Made by a program: the position numbers and the translations under genes. Shown in pieces: positions 1-14,400 of a stretch of DNA of 64,000 nucleotides. How positions within the stretch are numbered: position 1 is the first letter of the stretch; each line of letters begins with the position of its first letter. The notes below the pieces were generated by a model. The model saw nothing but the letters and a program-made list of their open reading frames with translations. It made no database searches and was not told the origin of the DNA. The DNA comes from Lederbergia wuyishanensis (GTDB lineage Bacteria; Bacillota; Bacilli; Bacillales; Bacillaceae_C): NCBI RefSeq assembly GCF_022900255.1, contig NZ_JALIRM010000009.1, positions 186,001 through 250,000 on the forward strand. The letters run 5' to 3'.

Positions 1-573
1 ATTAATACGAAAACAAACACGGTAACAAAGGAATCAAATAGTAATAAACTTGTCCTGCCAGCAAGTATAAAACAAGAAGTATACAAAAGATTAGTTTACG
101 CGAATTACTTAGCTGAAAAAGACTTGGAAACAACTTGTAAGTCTAATGAATCGATAAATTATTTCTTAAAGGTTTTTATAAACGGAGGAGAGCGAGAATT
201 ATCATGGACGGCTTGTGATCAAAGTCCCGATGGTGAAAAATTCACTAAAATAGCAGATTATATAATTGAGCAATCTGAAAAGAAACATAGTGAAAATCCT
301 CAAATTACAGTTCTAGGTTATGTGCTTCAAGTAAAGGACGATACATTGTTAATCGGTGAAGACTTAAATATGTTAGACTATGAATGGCTTAAAGATGAAA
401 TCAATCAGATTGACCTAGATGCATATATCTTTGACTTTACCATCCTAGAAGGTGTAAATACAGTGGATTTTCAAACAGGCGATAAAATTCAGGCAACTAT
501 AGAAGGCTCTAAACCAGGACGAGCTAAAGTGAAGGATATTAAGAAATTGGACTTTTCCACCAACTCAAACTAA
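1..573 (+). CDS. Partial hypothetical protein, C-terminal DUF3221-like domain
   Basis: The frame is open from the first base of the window to the TAA at 571-573, so the 5' end of this gene lies outside. The TTG at 124 is not a convincing start because coding continues upstream and it has no Shine-Dalgarno site. The last ~80 residues (GYVLQVKDDTLLIGED ... GDKIQATIEGSKPGRAKV) resemble the small beta-rich DUF3221 domain of Bacillus YobA-like lipoproteins: a GYV start, a mid DDTLLI strand, and a closing GD-x-I ... PG-x-A-x-V pattern. That assignment is from memory and tentative. No signal peptide can be seen in the visible part. Function is unknown. The gene is separated by 286 bp from the lar operon and is probably unrelated to it. 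Confidence 0.6.
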   Translation: MNTKTNTVTKESNSNKLVLPASIKQEVYKRLVYANYLAEKDLETTCKSNESINYFLKVFINGGERELSWTACDQSPDGEKFTKIADYIIEQSEKKHSENPQITVLGYVLQVKDDTLLIGEDLNMLDYEWLKDEINQIDLDAYIFDFTILEGVNTVDFQTGDKIQATIEGSKPGRAKVKDIKKLDFSTNSN

Positions 574-859
574 GTAGGAAGAGTAATAAATACTAGGGGA
601 AAAAGAGTAGACAAGTATATCCTATCCAATCAAAAAGAGCTTTTAAATTTCAATACTATTAATTATAAGGCTTTTTAAGTGATGCTTTACTTAAGGACAT
701 GTAGCTTTAAATACATTCAACGTTTCTCTAAAATGTAATATATTTACTTTTTTTATCATGGTTTCTTTTCAAACATTACTTTAAAATCAAATTGTCGAAG
801 AAAGATATTCACCTTTATGCAAATGTGTTATCTTTAGGTTACGGAGAGGGAGGATGTTT
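574..859. other. Intergenic region before larE
   Basis: This A+T-rich spacer holds no ORF I can support. The only structure seen is a short inverted repeat, TTAAGT at 675-680 and ACTTAA at 689-694. No convincing sigma-A promoter or riboswitch consensus was found, although the larEBC promoter should lie here. The strong SD for larE (GGAGAGGGAGG) ends at 853. Confidence 0.4.
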
Positions 860-1684
860 GTGGATCTAATCTTAATAGAAAAAAAGCAAAATCTTATCAA
901 GATTCTTCAAGATATTGATAATGTGTTAGTTGCTTTTTCAGGAGGAGTAGATAGCACTTTTCTTTTAGCAATTGCCAAAGAAGCCCTTGGGGATAAAGTG
1001 TTATCAATCACAGCTGCTTCAGAAACATTTCCAGATAGGGAGTTTCAATTGGCTAAAAGTCTAGCCGCAGAGCTTCAAGTTCAACATATTGAAACAAGAG
1101 TCAATGAACTGGCAGACGCTGAATTTGTTAAAAATGATTCAAATCGTTGCTTCCATTGTAAAAATGGATTATATAATCATCTTCTTGAATTAGTAACAGA
1201 ATACGGAGATCGTTACACGATTGTCGACGGGTCAATCATGGACGATCTTGGCGAGCATAGGCCAGGCATGCAAGCAGCAAGAGCATTGGGTGTGCGCAGT
1301 CCACTTCAAGAAGCTAATTTTTATAAAGAAGAAATAAGAACGCTTTCAAAAGAAATGGGTTTAAGAACCTGGAATAAACCATCTTTTGCGTGTCTTTCCT
1401 CAAGAATTCCTTATGGGACGGAAATCACGAAAGAAAAAATCAATCAGTTGGATTTAGCGGAGGATTTCTTACTTGGCCTTGGATTATACCAAGTTCGTGT
1501 TCGCCATCACGATAAAATTGCTAGAATAGAAGTCGATCAAGAAGATATGAAAAAAGTGATTGATCAACATGAAAAAATTGTTCACGCATTAAAATCATTT
1601 GGTTTTTCATATGTAACCCTTGATTTACAAGGATACCGCTCGGGGAGTATGAATGAAGTATTGAAAGAGAAGGCATCAATATGA
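860..1684 (+). CDS. larE: LarE, ATP-dependent sacrificial sulfur transferase
   Basis: LarE adenylates the carboxylates of the pyridinium dinucleotide-derived precursor and donates the sulfur of its own cysteine, making the dithio form of the nickel-pincer nucleotide cofactor. The sequence shows the N-terminal PP-loop SGGVDST, the RCFHCK segment, and the conserved PSFACLSSRIPYG motif. Its Cys corresponds to the sacrificial cysteine (Cys176 in Lactobacillus plantarum, from family knowledge). Length (about 275 aa) is typical. I prefer the GTG at 860, which has ideal spacing from GGAGG ending at 853; an ATG at 854 in the same frame directly abuts the SD. The stop overlaps the larB start (ATGA), so the two are translationally coupled. 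It is the first gene of larE-larB-larC. Confidence 0.93.
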   Translation: MDLILIEKKQNLIKILQDIDNVLVAFSGGVDSTFLLAIAKEALGDKVLSITAASETFPDREFQLAKSLAAELQVQHIETRVNELADAEFVKNDSNRCFHCKNGLYNHLLELVTEYGDRYTIVDGSIMDDLGEHRPGMQAARALGVRSPLQEANFYKEEIRTLSKEMGLRTWNKPSFACLSSRIPYGTEITKEKINQLDLAEDFLLGLGLYQVRVRHHDKIARIEVDQEDMKKVIDQHEKIVHALKSFGFSYVTLDLQGYRSGSMNEVLKEKASI

Positions 1685-2490
1685 AGCATTCAATGGAACA
1701 TATTTTAGAGTCGGTTCAAAAAGGGGAGCTTTCTGTAGAAGATGCTATGGAAAAATTAAAGCCTCAAGAAGAACTTGGCTATGCCACATTGGACTTACAA
1801 AGAGAGGTACGAACTGGGTTCCCAGAAGTAATATATGGCGAAGGCAAAACTAGTGAACAAATATTTGGGATTTTTATTAAGCTTATGGAACACCATGACA
1901 AAGTATTGGCAACAAGAGTAAGTATTGAAAAAGCTAAACATGTTTTGGAAAAATTGCGCGCGAATCACCCAACACAAACCTTTTATTATCACGAATCAGC
2001 CCGTACCCTCTATTGGATTAATTCCACATTTCAAGAAAAATGGAAAAAAGGTTATGTCGCTGTTGTGTGCGCAGGTACATCCGATCTTCCTGTTGCTGAG
2101 GAAGCAGCCATTACTGCTGAATTAATGGGAAATAAAGTAGAACGAATTTATGATATCGGAGTAGCAGGCATTCATCGCCTGTTAAATAAAGCTCGTTTAA
2201 TTGAAGATGCAAACGTTGTTATTGTTGTAGCGGGAATGGAAGGAGCTTTAGCTAGTGTTGTTGGTGGGCTTGTTTCTAAACCTGTCATTGCAGTTCCAAC
2301 AAGTGTTGGATACGGAGCTAGTATGAATGGGATCGCAGCACTTTTAGCTATGCTAAGCAGCTGTGCAAGTGGAGTGTCAGTAGTGAACATTGATAACGGT
2401 TTCGGCGCGGGCTACTTTGCCGCTACTTTGACGAATACGATAGATAAAGCCTTAGAAAAGGCATTAGCAGGAAAGGGAGAAAGTGAATGA
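1681..2490 (+). CDS. larB: LarB, pyridinium-3,5-biscarboxylic acid mononucleotide synthase
   Basis: LarB carboxylates and hydrolyses nicotinic acid adenine dinucleotide to the biscarboxylic acid mononucleotide, the first step of nickel-pincer cofactor synthesis. The C-terminal half is PurE-like: AAVVCAGTSDLPVAEEAA-type phosphate/ribose loop (here VAVVCAGTSDLPVAEEAA), VVIVVAGMEGALASVVGG and the PVIAVPTSVGYG stretch. Its 269 aa is the normal family size. It is joined to larE upstream and larC downstream by 4-bp ATGA overlaps, so all three should be made from one message in matched amounts. Confidence 0.93.
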   Translation: MKHSMEHILESVQKGELSVEDAMEKLKPQEELGYATLDLQREVRTGFPEVIYGEGKTSEQIFGIFIKLMEHHDKVLATRVSIEKAKHVLEKLRANHPTQTFYYHESARTLYWINSTFQEKWKKGYVAVVCAGTSDLPVAEEAAITAELMGNKVERIYDIGVAGIHRLLNKARLIEDANVVIVVAGMEGALASVVGGLVSKPVIAVPTSVGYGASMNGIAALLAMLSSCASGVSVVNIDNGFGAGYFAATLTNTIDKALEKALAGKGESE

Positions 2491-5400
2491 AGGCTTTATA
2501 TATTGATTGTTTTTCAGGAATTAGCGGCGATATGATGGTAGGTGCTTTAATCGATGCGGGGGCCTCACCTGAAAAAATTAAAAGTGAATTAAAGAAGATA
2601 AATGTAACTGGCTATGAAATTAAGTGTACAAGAGTCGTTAAAGAAGGAATTAGTTCGATAAAATTTGATGTAATCTTAGACGAAGAACATTCTCACGTGC
2701 ACGACCATCATCACCATGGAACACATGGACATTCACATGGAGAACATGATCATACTCATGATGGGCACACGCATCATCACCACGATCATGACCATTCGAA
2801 TCACGAGCATCACCATCAAGAGCACAATCATGATCAAAGTCACCATTACCATGAACATAATCCTACTCATCACGGAAGTAATCATCACCATGAGCATGAT
2901 CATTCACACGATGGGCACCATCATCACCATCACAGCCGCTATGCAGATATTGTTAAGCTTATTGATGATTCGGAGCTTAGCTCAAAGGTGAAGGAACGGA
3001 GTAAGCAAATTTTTGCACCAATTGCGAAGTCAGAGTCGAAAATACATAATATGTCGATTGAAGATGTGCATTTTCATGAAGTTGGAGCTATCGATTCCAT
3101 TGTCGATATTATTGCAACTGCCATTGCTTTGGAAGAACTTGAAATTGAAAAAATCATTACGTCACATGTTCCATTAGGTTCTGGTAAAATTCGTATTTCA
3201 CATGGAATTTATCCTGTGCCAGCACCCGCAACACTGGATATGATGAAAAATGTCCCTATTGCTCCGAGTGATTTACCGTATGAATTGACAACGCCTACGG
3301 GAGCGGGGATTGTCGTTAGCCAATCCGATTCTTACGGAACGCTGCCAGCGATGAAAATATCTTCTATAGGTTACGGTGCGGGAACACGTAATATTCCAGG
3401 ACGTCCGAATGTATTAAGAGTTATGGTCGGCGAACTATTAGAAGGAAATGAGCATATCGTTGGAAAGCAAGAAACCATCACTGTACTAGAATGCCATATG
3501 GATGATATGACGGGTGAAGCCTTCGGATATTTAATGGAAAAGTTACTGAATGAAGGGGCTCTTGATGTGTATTACACACCGATTTTTATGAAAAAAAATC
3601 GCCCGGGTACGTTAGTCACTGTCCTTGCTCCGGAACACCGTGAAGCGATATTAACTGATATATTATTTAAGGAAACGACCACGCTAGGTGTACGGAAAAA
3701 TACATGGGCTCGTAGTATTTTAGATCGTCAAATGATTCATGTTGAAACTGCATTTGGACTAATAAAGATTAAACAAGCTATAAAAAATGGCCAAGTTATT
3801 AGAGCCGTTCCAGAATACGAAGATGTGAAAAAAGCAGCTTCAGAACATGCAGTATCGTTTCAGGAAGTGTACCATGCTGCACTAAAAAGTATCTAATGGT
3901 ACTCCTATTACCGATTTTTTGAGGAATTCATTTAAACAAATATAGATAAAGGAATGGCTGAAGCTAAAGACACCTAACGTTTTTAGCTTCAGATACTGTA
4001 TGTCGAAAAAGTCATAAATTTGAACAAGCTTTAAACCATCTCGTTGGCTTTTCCGACTACTCCCTTAGAAAAAGGTTATCCCTTTCCATTTGCTTAATAA
4101 CCTTTTCTACTTCTAATACAGAATGACCAATGTTAAGCCCTATTACCTTAGAAGTCTTTTTTTCTAATGGAAAATAAGAAGCATCCAGTAGACTTAACGG
4201 GATAAATTGCTCTCGTAGCAGGTATTTTTCCATGATAGGAATTAGTCGTTCAAATTCTCCGTTCCATTCAAGATTGGTAAGACGTACTGTTTTCTTTCCG
4301 TACTTTTGATAGATATCCTTGCAGAGGAAGAGCCCGCATGTGGAAGCATTAAAGCGGATATTCAAATCGATGAAATAATAGTCTTCACCACATATTAGTA
4401 CATCGAAACCCGCAACGCCAATGTAGCCTTTCTCTGCAACTTTTTCCATGATCTTATATCCCGTTTCGACGATAGGAGTCATATAGTCTTCCATCTCAAT
4501 CGTAATCCAGCTTCCACGAAAGCATCCATTTTGATTTACGATTTGTTCTGACTTACCAAGGAAGCTGATTTTTCCATGCTTGTCCACGGAATAATGGACA
4601 GAAACGTTTTGATCATAAGGAATGAATTCTTCGACGATAAGGCTTGATAAATCTCCGAATTCATTCCCAAGCTCATGAAGCTGTTTCTCCTCTTTAACAA
4701 GCAAAACGCCGCATCCTCCTGATGTAGGACGTCCATCACCTGTTTTCAAGACGAAAGGTAGCTTAGGTTTGTTTTGTATAATTTCCTTGAGACTCATCAT
4801 TTTTCTCTGCGGTACATGCTCTGCTGGAACTAATTTTGGTATGTTTCGTTTATCGGACAAAAATGCAAGAACCGCTTGATTAACCCAAAATAGATCTGGT
4901 GATACGATATGATTAGGATGAGGGTACTGGAAAATCAATGTGTGATTGTTTTTATGCAGATGAGAAAGTAATGCTAGGTATTCATTATCCGTTTGGTAGG
5001 TATAAAGTTTGTTGGGAATGTGAAGCCCAGCTTTTTTTAGGAGACCCAATGCTGGTTCTGTTGCTGCAGCTGCATGACAGATTACCGGAGTGTCTCCGAC
5101 AACGGTCAATTCCCTTCCAGTCAACGCCTCTAGACTCAGTATATCTCCTGAAAAGTGCTGATAGTCTTCTGAATATATTTTAGAATTATAAATAAATCCG
5201 TTTCCGTAAATATTTTGCATGGAAATGGATGGACGGAGTGGTGACACTTGTTTTTTATTTCTTGATGTAATTGGAATTGCCATATCTGCCATAACTGCCC
5301 CTCCTTGATATGTGTAGAAAAACATTATTAGGAGGGCGTGACTAATACGCCCTCGTTAGAAAAATCTCACAAAAAGTGAGAGATTTTAGTGCAAGTACTA

Positions 5401-8400
5401 TATCCTGTTTCTAAGGTTGTCAAACCATGGTAATGACAATATATTCGAAACCTTACTGCAAAACATGAGTTTATTTGAGGAAGTTTTATTGCGAGAGAAT
5501 GAGCAAACCTAGTTCTATAATTGTTTGTCTTCATTAAGGCCTTAATAAAGACTGTAAAATGTAAAAAAGTATTTGGCCCCACCTTCGCCAAATACTATGA
5601 TAGCCACACTTGCTATCCAACCTATTAATAAGTACTTTGATATAAATCGATTCGTAATACAGTTTCCCTTTCTTCACTAAATTAAACTGATATTTTTTGT
5701 AAGTATATTTTGAAAAGCACTACAGGATTATTGGAGTATTGCAGAATAATGATTTATAAGACCTGGAGAATACTAGATTAAAAATTTGAAAGAGTGGATC
5801 GAATGCCAGAAGATAAGGTTTTAAAAAAAGCAGCAAATGCATATGAACTTAATTGGAAACTTCTTACATATGTTGGTGGTAATGTAAATCATGTGTATCA
5901 ATACCCGGCAGAAAATGGTCAACCTTCAAGGATATTACGTTTGTCAAATCAGAATTGGCGTAATGAAAAAGAAGCATTAGCGGAGCTGCACTTCATAGAA
6001 TATTTGTTTGATAACGGCGTGTCGGTTCCTAAAATTTTCCCATCTAAAGCAGGGAAATTGGTTGAAAAGGTAACTGATCATTATCATGTTTCTGTTTTTA
6101 GCAAAGCTCCCGGTAGAATTCCAACTGAAGAAGACTGGAATGAGAAGATGTTTATTAATTGGGGAAGAATAGTTGGACAGATGCATTTACTTACCAAATC
6201 CTATATCCCTCTAAATGAAACCAAAAGACGTGATTGGATAGAGGAACCTTGGATGGATATGATGCGACACTTACCAAGTGAAGAGCCGATTGCTCGGCAA
6301 AAAGCTAGAGAGATGTTGAACTGGTTAGAGACTCTTCCAAAAGATAAGAAAAACTACGGTCTTGTCCACTGTGACCTTCATGCACACAACATTTTCGCAA
6401 CGTTAGATGGTACAATTACAGCTTTTGATTTTGATGATTGCTGCTATCATTGGTTCGCTTATGATATCGCGATAATCCTTTATTCGGTCATCCTTAGATA
6501 TAACCGACAAGATAACAAGAGTAATACTCTGGATGATAATGTAGCATGGTTCCTTGACTCGTTTCTAAAAGGCTATCAAGAGGTCCACAGTTTCGAAGAT
6601 TGGTGGCTAAAAGCGATGCCGAAATTACTAAATTATCGCAGGTTGCTAGATTATAATTTTTTACATCAACGCTATAATTGGGATACGGTAGACAGCGAGC
6701 GTAAGATAAGATGGTTGCGTCTTAAAGAGGGATTGAAGCGGATAAACCGTTGACAAATTATCCATTTTGAAAAAATATCTATAAAACTAAAGAGCGGGGA
6801 AACCGACTCTTTAGTTATTTAACAGAATTTCCTTCAGTGTTTGAGTATCTTCTTTGTCAAATTTTCCTAGAGCATTTTTTTCTCTATCAATAATTGTTGC
6901 TGACGCATCTCCCGTATTAAACCATATGAAATATTCAAATAATCTTTCAGGCATATTTTTATCAAACGTGAAGAATAAAGTGGTTTTTGCATCTTCTTCT
7001 CGAGCCATTTCCACTTTTGCGTTCTGTTCCCAAACAATTCTTGCAAATACTTCTCTTAATGTCTTAATCTTTTCTTTCTCTGCAATTATAATTTCATTGT
7101 CACTATTTTCTTCTGAGAATATTTGAACATCAACTCTAGTTAACTGGTTTAAATCAAAAACTTTAGGCGCTTCATTTGAGCATCCAATAAGAGTTATTAA
7201 GAATACAGTAAATATTGATAATCCGAATATATTTTTTTTCATATTAAGAGCCCCCGATAATTTCATTACTCGTTTAATATATATTCGATACTGACTCTTT
7301 TAACCCTTTTTAAAGTAGCCATACACTAGTTATATCGTGATGTATTTATGTTTATTCTTTTACTTATCTGCTGAAACCTTTTCAAATTGTTTCCGTATTA
7401 AAGTACAAAACAAAATATAGTTTATTAGAAAGGGGAACATATATGTCTGAAAAAGGTTGTATTAAATGTGGAAACAAGGATGCAGGAACAAAGGATGTTG
7501 CAATGACTGGAACAGGATTATCTAAAATGTTTGATATTCAACATAATCAGTTCACTGTTGTTTTTTGTAAGAAAGGTGGTTATTCCGAATTCTATAATAA
7601 GCAATCATCTACCGGATCAAATATCCTCGATTTATTCTTTGGTTAATTAACAAAATATAATTATAAAAAAAACGGGGCGTAACTACTACGCCCCGTAAAT
7701 TCTATAAAAATAGTGGTCCCGCAGCTTTCACTCTTACAAGGATTGCGTTTCCTGGTAAGTAAGCGAGAGGGAAATCTTCTAATTGGATAATGTCAATTTT
7801 ATCTGGGTTTGCTCCTGCTTCAATCGCAGTTTGAATTGCTTCAGCTTTTGCTTCTTCTAAAATTTCTTGATGGCTGCGGTTTTCAAGAGTGTAAATTCTT
7901 TCTACCGTTCCGCTAATATCACCGAGCGCAGCACCAATCGCATTTGCGACACTTGCATGTTCAGGACGGATAACTCGACTAGCGCCTTTTAATGTTTCAG
8001 GCATGAGTGAAGCACCGCCTCCAACTAACACAACCGGAAGATCTTCGGCACTCGTCTTCATCCGGTCTATTGCGTTTTCCACCATCGTTACGAAATCGGG
8101 ATAGATATTATCGCATGGGACGGAAGCTACTCGCGAAACGTCCGTGTTTTCAATCTCCATATACCCTGCACCAATCGCGACATCAGTAGTTGTCAATTCA
8201 TCTCCGCCAAACACAAGCGCTTTTTCAGTCAATTGATAACCGACACTTTCAGGTCCAATTTTCCAAGAATCTCCTTCAAGATATACACGAGTTCCGCCCC
8301 CGAAACCGATGGAGTAAATATCTGGCATCCTGTAGTTAGTTCTTACTCCGCCAACTTCCACAGCTAATGATGTTTGACGTGGAAAACTGTTAGATAAAAC

Positions 8401-11400
8401 ACCGATATCTGTTGTTGTACCACCGATATCTACAACAATTGCATTCGGTTCTTGGGATAAGTGTGCGGCACCTCTTATCGAATTCGTAGGACCACAAGCG
8501 ATTGTGAAAATAGGATACTTCTGGGCAAAACTATTCGTCATTAAAGTACCGTCGTTTTGTCCGAGATATATGCTTGCATTAATCCCCTCGTCTTTTAACG
8601 CACGTTCAAAACCTTTTGTTACATGGCTAATTGTCGACATTAATGCTGCATTCAAAATCGTTGCATTTTCTCTTTCAATCAGTCCAATAGTACCAATTTC
8701 ACTCGATAATGAAACAGGGATGCCAGGTAATTCTTTTTCTAAAAAGGAAGCAACTTCTTTTTCTTGATCTCCTAAAACGGGAGAAAATACACCGGAAATC
8801 GCAATGGAATCAACTTTTCCGCGAAATTGTTCTGCGACTTGCTTTAATTCATCAAAGTTAAGCTGAGAAATCGGTGAACCGTTAAATTCATATCCTCCAT
8901 GGACAAGAACTGTCTCGGCTTCAAGTTTCTTAACTAGATCGTCTGGCCAGCCTAATAATGGAGGGACTGTTGATCCGGAAGGTAGACAAATTCGGACTAT
9001 CCCTACTTTGTTTAAAGCTTTTCTTTCTACAATCGCATTTGTACAATGAGTTGTTCCGAGTGTTGCTACTTTTATTTTATCCGCATTGATGTTTGTGGCT
9101 TCTAAAAGTGTCTTGATTGTTTTCTGGATTCCTGTAAAAATATCTTTTGTCGTAGCAGTTTTGGAACTTCCAAGTACTTTATTTTCGCTATTTAATATGA
9201 CGCCATCTGTATTTGTTCCACCTACATCTATTCCGAGTCTAATCATTTGGAATGCTCCTTTACTAACGTTTCTAGAGGAATATAATCGTATGGGTATTTG
9301 AAATAACGCGGCCCTGCCGTTTCAATCCCAATCGGAGTACGCCATTTTTCATGAGCAGGAAAAGCGACAATGACCGCCCTTGCACCATACTTTAATCCTT
9401 CCGTCGTAATAGGCATTCCCGTTTCCTCATCCAACACTGCAATTAAATCCGGTGCCATTGCAATCGGTTTTCCGTTCACTTCTGCAAGTAGATGTTCGTT
9501 TTGGAAGAAAAGCGTACAGGATTGATTTGCATTTTCGTCAATACCTTCAAAATGAGCTTCACCACGTGTAAAACCGCCTTGTATTCCACGCTGTATATGC
9601 ATGGCCTTCCCTTTGAAAAGCTTGAAACCGCCAAGAATATCCAACATCTGAACGATAGGGTGAACAGCAGCTGTTCGTTGTTCTTTCAAAAGTGCTCCAA
9701 TTTGACTAGCTAATGATAACGTTCCAGGGATGACACTTTTTTTGGCTTGTTCACCGGTAATCCCATAGTCACAAACGATGGAGGATCCACCCATAGAAAT
9801 CGTTACATTCCTAGATAATTTTTCACTCCAGTATCCATCAGCCGGTTCGATTGTTACTGTATTTCCTTGTTCATCCGCAATGGTCACGAAATCAGGTTTT
9901 AATCCATCTAAATGAAAGGTAACCATTTGTGCTTCAGGAAAAGCTCGTCCCATCGCATCTCCGTCTAAAATGGGAATTCCGTTCATTGCAGCAACCGCAA
10001 CAGGGATAAGGGAGTTAACTCCTCCAATTTCTATCGGCATAACCACATCCGTTTTCTTCCCTGTTACTTTTTCAAAAGCTTTTAAAGGAGCGGCCAATTG
10101 TTCAAATGAAGGAATTTTTTCAACTAAAACACTTGGGGAACCCATGCCTGATGCCGGAAGCACCCATTGTTCATCCGTTAATTCGTCTACAGTAATAACT
10201 TGAACGGGACCATACTTTTTAATGGCAGAAAGAGCCATCATTTTTCCGATATACGGATCTCCGCCTCCGCCAGTTCCAAGAACCGCTGCGCCAATCGCAA
10301 TATTTTCGATATCTTCTTCGTTTAACCATATCATGTTAGATCGCTCCTTTTTGACCACGTTGTTTAAAGATAAGTAAGAAAATCGCCTGGGAAATAAACG
10401 CGATCACAAAACTGTCCAAGGATGGAATCGTTGTAAAAGTGAAAAGCTCCAGTCCAATTGGGGCTTCTGTTGTAAACCAGCTGATCAATGTTCCAAGAGC
10501 CCAAGCTGTTAGTGGAAGGAATTTAAATGCTTTATCATTTAAGGTATCAAAAAGCTTTGGTCCACCAATATAGTAATAAGCAGTATAAACTCCACCAATT
10601 GGAGCGATGAACAATGTCATGATGCTCAAGAAATTAATAAAATAATCATAAATACCAAGAACTGCTAGAAGTGTTCCTAGGATTCCAGCAACTAAAGTAA
10701 GGACTGCTTTGTTTGTACGTGTAAAAATGACAGAAAGACTTAATCCAGATGAATATGCATTGCTCGTATTTGTTGTCCATTGTGCAAGAATTAGCACTAA
10801 TATTCCTGGAATTCCAAGTCCAACAGTAATCATAATCGTCGTTAAGCTGCTTTCGTCCATAATTCTTGATAAAATCATTGCTACAACAATCATGAAGCTA
10901 TTTCCGAAGAAAAAGCCAAAGAAGGAAGCTAAAACGGCATCTTTTTTTGTTTTTGCCCACCTTGATACGTCTGGTGAAATGACGGCTCCTGTTACGAAAA
11001 TACTAATAACTAGAGAAATAGCCATACCAAAAGAAAATACATTTTCTACAGGTGCTTTAAGTTCACTAAGGCCAAATTGCTTAATAGCTAAAATAACGGC
11101 TAAAATGACCAGAATTAATAATAAAGGTACTGACCAAGAACTAAGTTTCTCAATCGCACGATATCCAAAAATAGCAGTTGTCATCATTAAGATTCCGCCA
11201 ATTCCAGCAAGAAGTGGCATTGGAAGCTCCAAGCCCACGGCTCCTTTTACTGCTGCAAAAGCGTTCTCCGCGAAAAATCCAGTTTGTACACCGAACCAGC
11301 CAAGCAGTGAAATGGCAATAAATAAGGAGACAAATTTGGCTCCGGAAATCCCAAAGGTAAATCTTGATATCATAGATGTGGAAAGGCCAGTTACTGCTCC

Positions 11401-14400
11401 TACATAAGCACAAAATGCAGCAAGCACCCCTAAAATAGCTGAACCGATAATTACAGAAAGCAATGCGTCATTAAAGTTCATTCCTTTACCAAGCTCTGCT
11501 CCAAAAAGCATTGCTGATAAGTCGATACCAACTGCAATCCAAACGAGGCTTATAGATAACCATTTTTTTCTTTCACTCTCTGGGACTGCTTCTCTAGCGT
11601 AATCATTTTGCATTGTAGTTTCCCCCTAATAGAACTTCTAAGATGTGTACCGCTTGTTCGATTTGTACAGATAATTCATCGTCATCGTATAAATTAATTT
11701 CCCAAAAAATCCCGTCCAATAATAAGATGAATTTTCGAGTTAGATTTACCGCTTCTTCATCAGAAATTTTGGGATGGTCGCGTTTGATTAGGTGATGCAA
11801 AGAATCAATCATCCACTTGTCAAACTTATTCATATGATCATGAAGGAACTTCTTAATTTCTGCTGGTGGGGAAGTGACAAGGGAAATATACGCATTCGTT
11901 TCGTTCATATTGTTTTTATGATACTCGACTGTCCCTTTTATCAATGTCGCAAAAATATCCAAGATTGGTTTTTCGTGAACTTCCTCCAATATCGATTGCA
12001 TACGTTTGAAATGGTCTTCCAATAATTTTTGAAACGCAGCGACGAATAACGACTCTTTATTTTTATAAAAAAAATAAATGGAGGCGGGTTTAATTCCAAC
12101 CTCTTTCGCGATTTTTTGCATCGTTGCACCATGATAGTTATGAAGCGAATACTGATGAATCGCCGCTTCCAAAATTTTGTCTTTAGTCAAAAAATTCACC
12201 ACCTAATGATCATTAGGTAAATGATAAAACATGTTCTTTTCTAAATCAAGTACATTTTTATTCATGGAAAGGTATATTTATAATCATTAATTTCTTTCGT
12301 TCCATATATCATCTTGTTGAATGCGCATACATACTGTATGATTTTGGTAGACAAAGAGATGCGGGAGGTTCCTAAAAGATGCACATAGTCATTGCAGGAG
12401 GAAGTGGTTTTGTTGGGAAAGCACTGCAAGAAAGACTCTTAAAGGATGGTCATGAAGTAACAATCCTAACAAGAAATAAAGAAAAGGTTGCTGAGAAAAA
12501 TCGTTTACGAGCGGTGGAATGGTTGAATCCAAATAGCAATCCGGAAAAGTATCTTGGGAATGTCGATGCCATTATAAACATAGCGGGTGAGTCGATTAAT
12601 GGCTTTAGATGGACAAAGACTAAAAAGAAACAAATCATTGAAAGTCGTATCCGCACAACAAGAGAAATTGTAAGAATAATAGGTGAGATGGATCCAAAAC
12701 CAAAGGTGCTCGTTAATGGATCAGCGGTTGGTTATTACGGCATGTCTGATGAAGATACGTTTACTGAGGAATCAAAGACAGAAGCAAATGATTTTTTAGC
12801 TACAGTTGTTAGGAAATGGGAAGAAGAAGCTAAACAAGCTGAAAAGTTTGGTGTTCGGACAGTTTATGCGCGCTTGGGCGTTGTTCTCGGAAAAGGAGGA
12901 GCTCTTCCACTCATGGCACTCCCTTATAAAATCGGGGTAGGTGGTCCTGTTGGCTCGGGAAATCAATGGGTGCCTTGGGTTCATCAAGATGACGTAGCGG
13001 ATTTATTGCTTTTAGCTATTGAAAATGACTCCATTTCTGGTCCTCTAAATGTGACAGCACCGAATCCTGTGAAAAATAATGAATTCGGTAAGACAATTGG
13101 ACGCGTTCTTCATAGACCGCATTGGATGCCTGTCCCTAGCTTTACGATGAAAATGTTGCTTGGTGAAATGAGTGAGATGCTTTTAAGTGGACAGTGTGTA
13201 ATTCCGAGAAGAGCACTTCATTCTGGATATACATATCATTATCCTGAGCTGGAACAAGCTTTGGAAAATATTTTACGATAATCCCTAACTCTGCTATACT
13301 AGTAATGAAAAATCATATGGAATGTGGGGGTACCGGTGTGGCCGGTTGAGAGTGCATCCTTTAGATGCTGACCCTTTGAACCTGCTCTGGCTCATACCAG
13401 CGAAGGGAACATGAATTCATTCATACATAATGAATGTTCTTTCAGATGTCCGGGTTCTAAACCTCGGGCATCTTTTTCGTTTTTGAGGTTCGCTTTCCAG
13501 TAACGGAGGGAAAAAGTAGAATGAAAAAATGGTTGGCTAGTTTACTTGTTTTATTATTACTTACGGGTTGTAGTGGTGTAAAAAAGGAAGAGAGTGACGG
13601 TTTGAAAAAGGTAACTGTCGTGTTGGACTGGACGCCGAATACGAACCATACAGGTTTATATGTAGCAAAGGAAAAAGGATATTTTAAAGATGAAGGTCTA
13701 GATGTGGATATTATAATGCCGGGAGAAGCAGGTGCCGATAATCTTGTTGCCTCTGGAAAATCAGAATTTGGGATAAGCTATCAGGAAAGTATTACGGAAG
13801 CCCGCGTTCAGGATGTTCCAATCGTGTCAATCGGGGCAATCATCCAGCATAATACATCTGGGTTTGCTTCACCGGTTGAGAAGAAGATTACTTCCCCGAA
13901 AGACTTTGAAGGGAAGACATATGGTGGATGGGGTGCCCCTGTTGAACAGGCTGTGCTCGCTTCTCTCATGAATGTAGATAATGCTGATATTAACAAGCTT
14001 GAAATCGTGAATATGGGTGATACTGACTTTTTCACAGCAGTTAAAAGAGATATTGATTTTGCATGGATTTATTTTGCATGGACCGGAGTCGAAGCTGAAC
14101 TACGCGGAGAAAAAATCAATATGATTTATTTGACGGATTACTCGGATAAACTGGATTATTATACACCGGTTATTTCTACGAATGAGAAGATGATTGAGAA
14201 AAATCCAGAAACGGTAAAAGCTTTTATGGCTGCTGCTTCAAAAGGATATAAGTTTTCGATCGAAAATCCTAGCGAATCTGCTGATATTTTAATAAAAGCT
14301 GTTCCAGATCTTGATCCTGAGCTCGTGAAGAAAAGTCAAGAATGGCTTGCTTCAAAGTATCAGGATGATGCACCTCGCTGGGGAGAGCAGAAACAAGAAG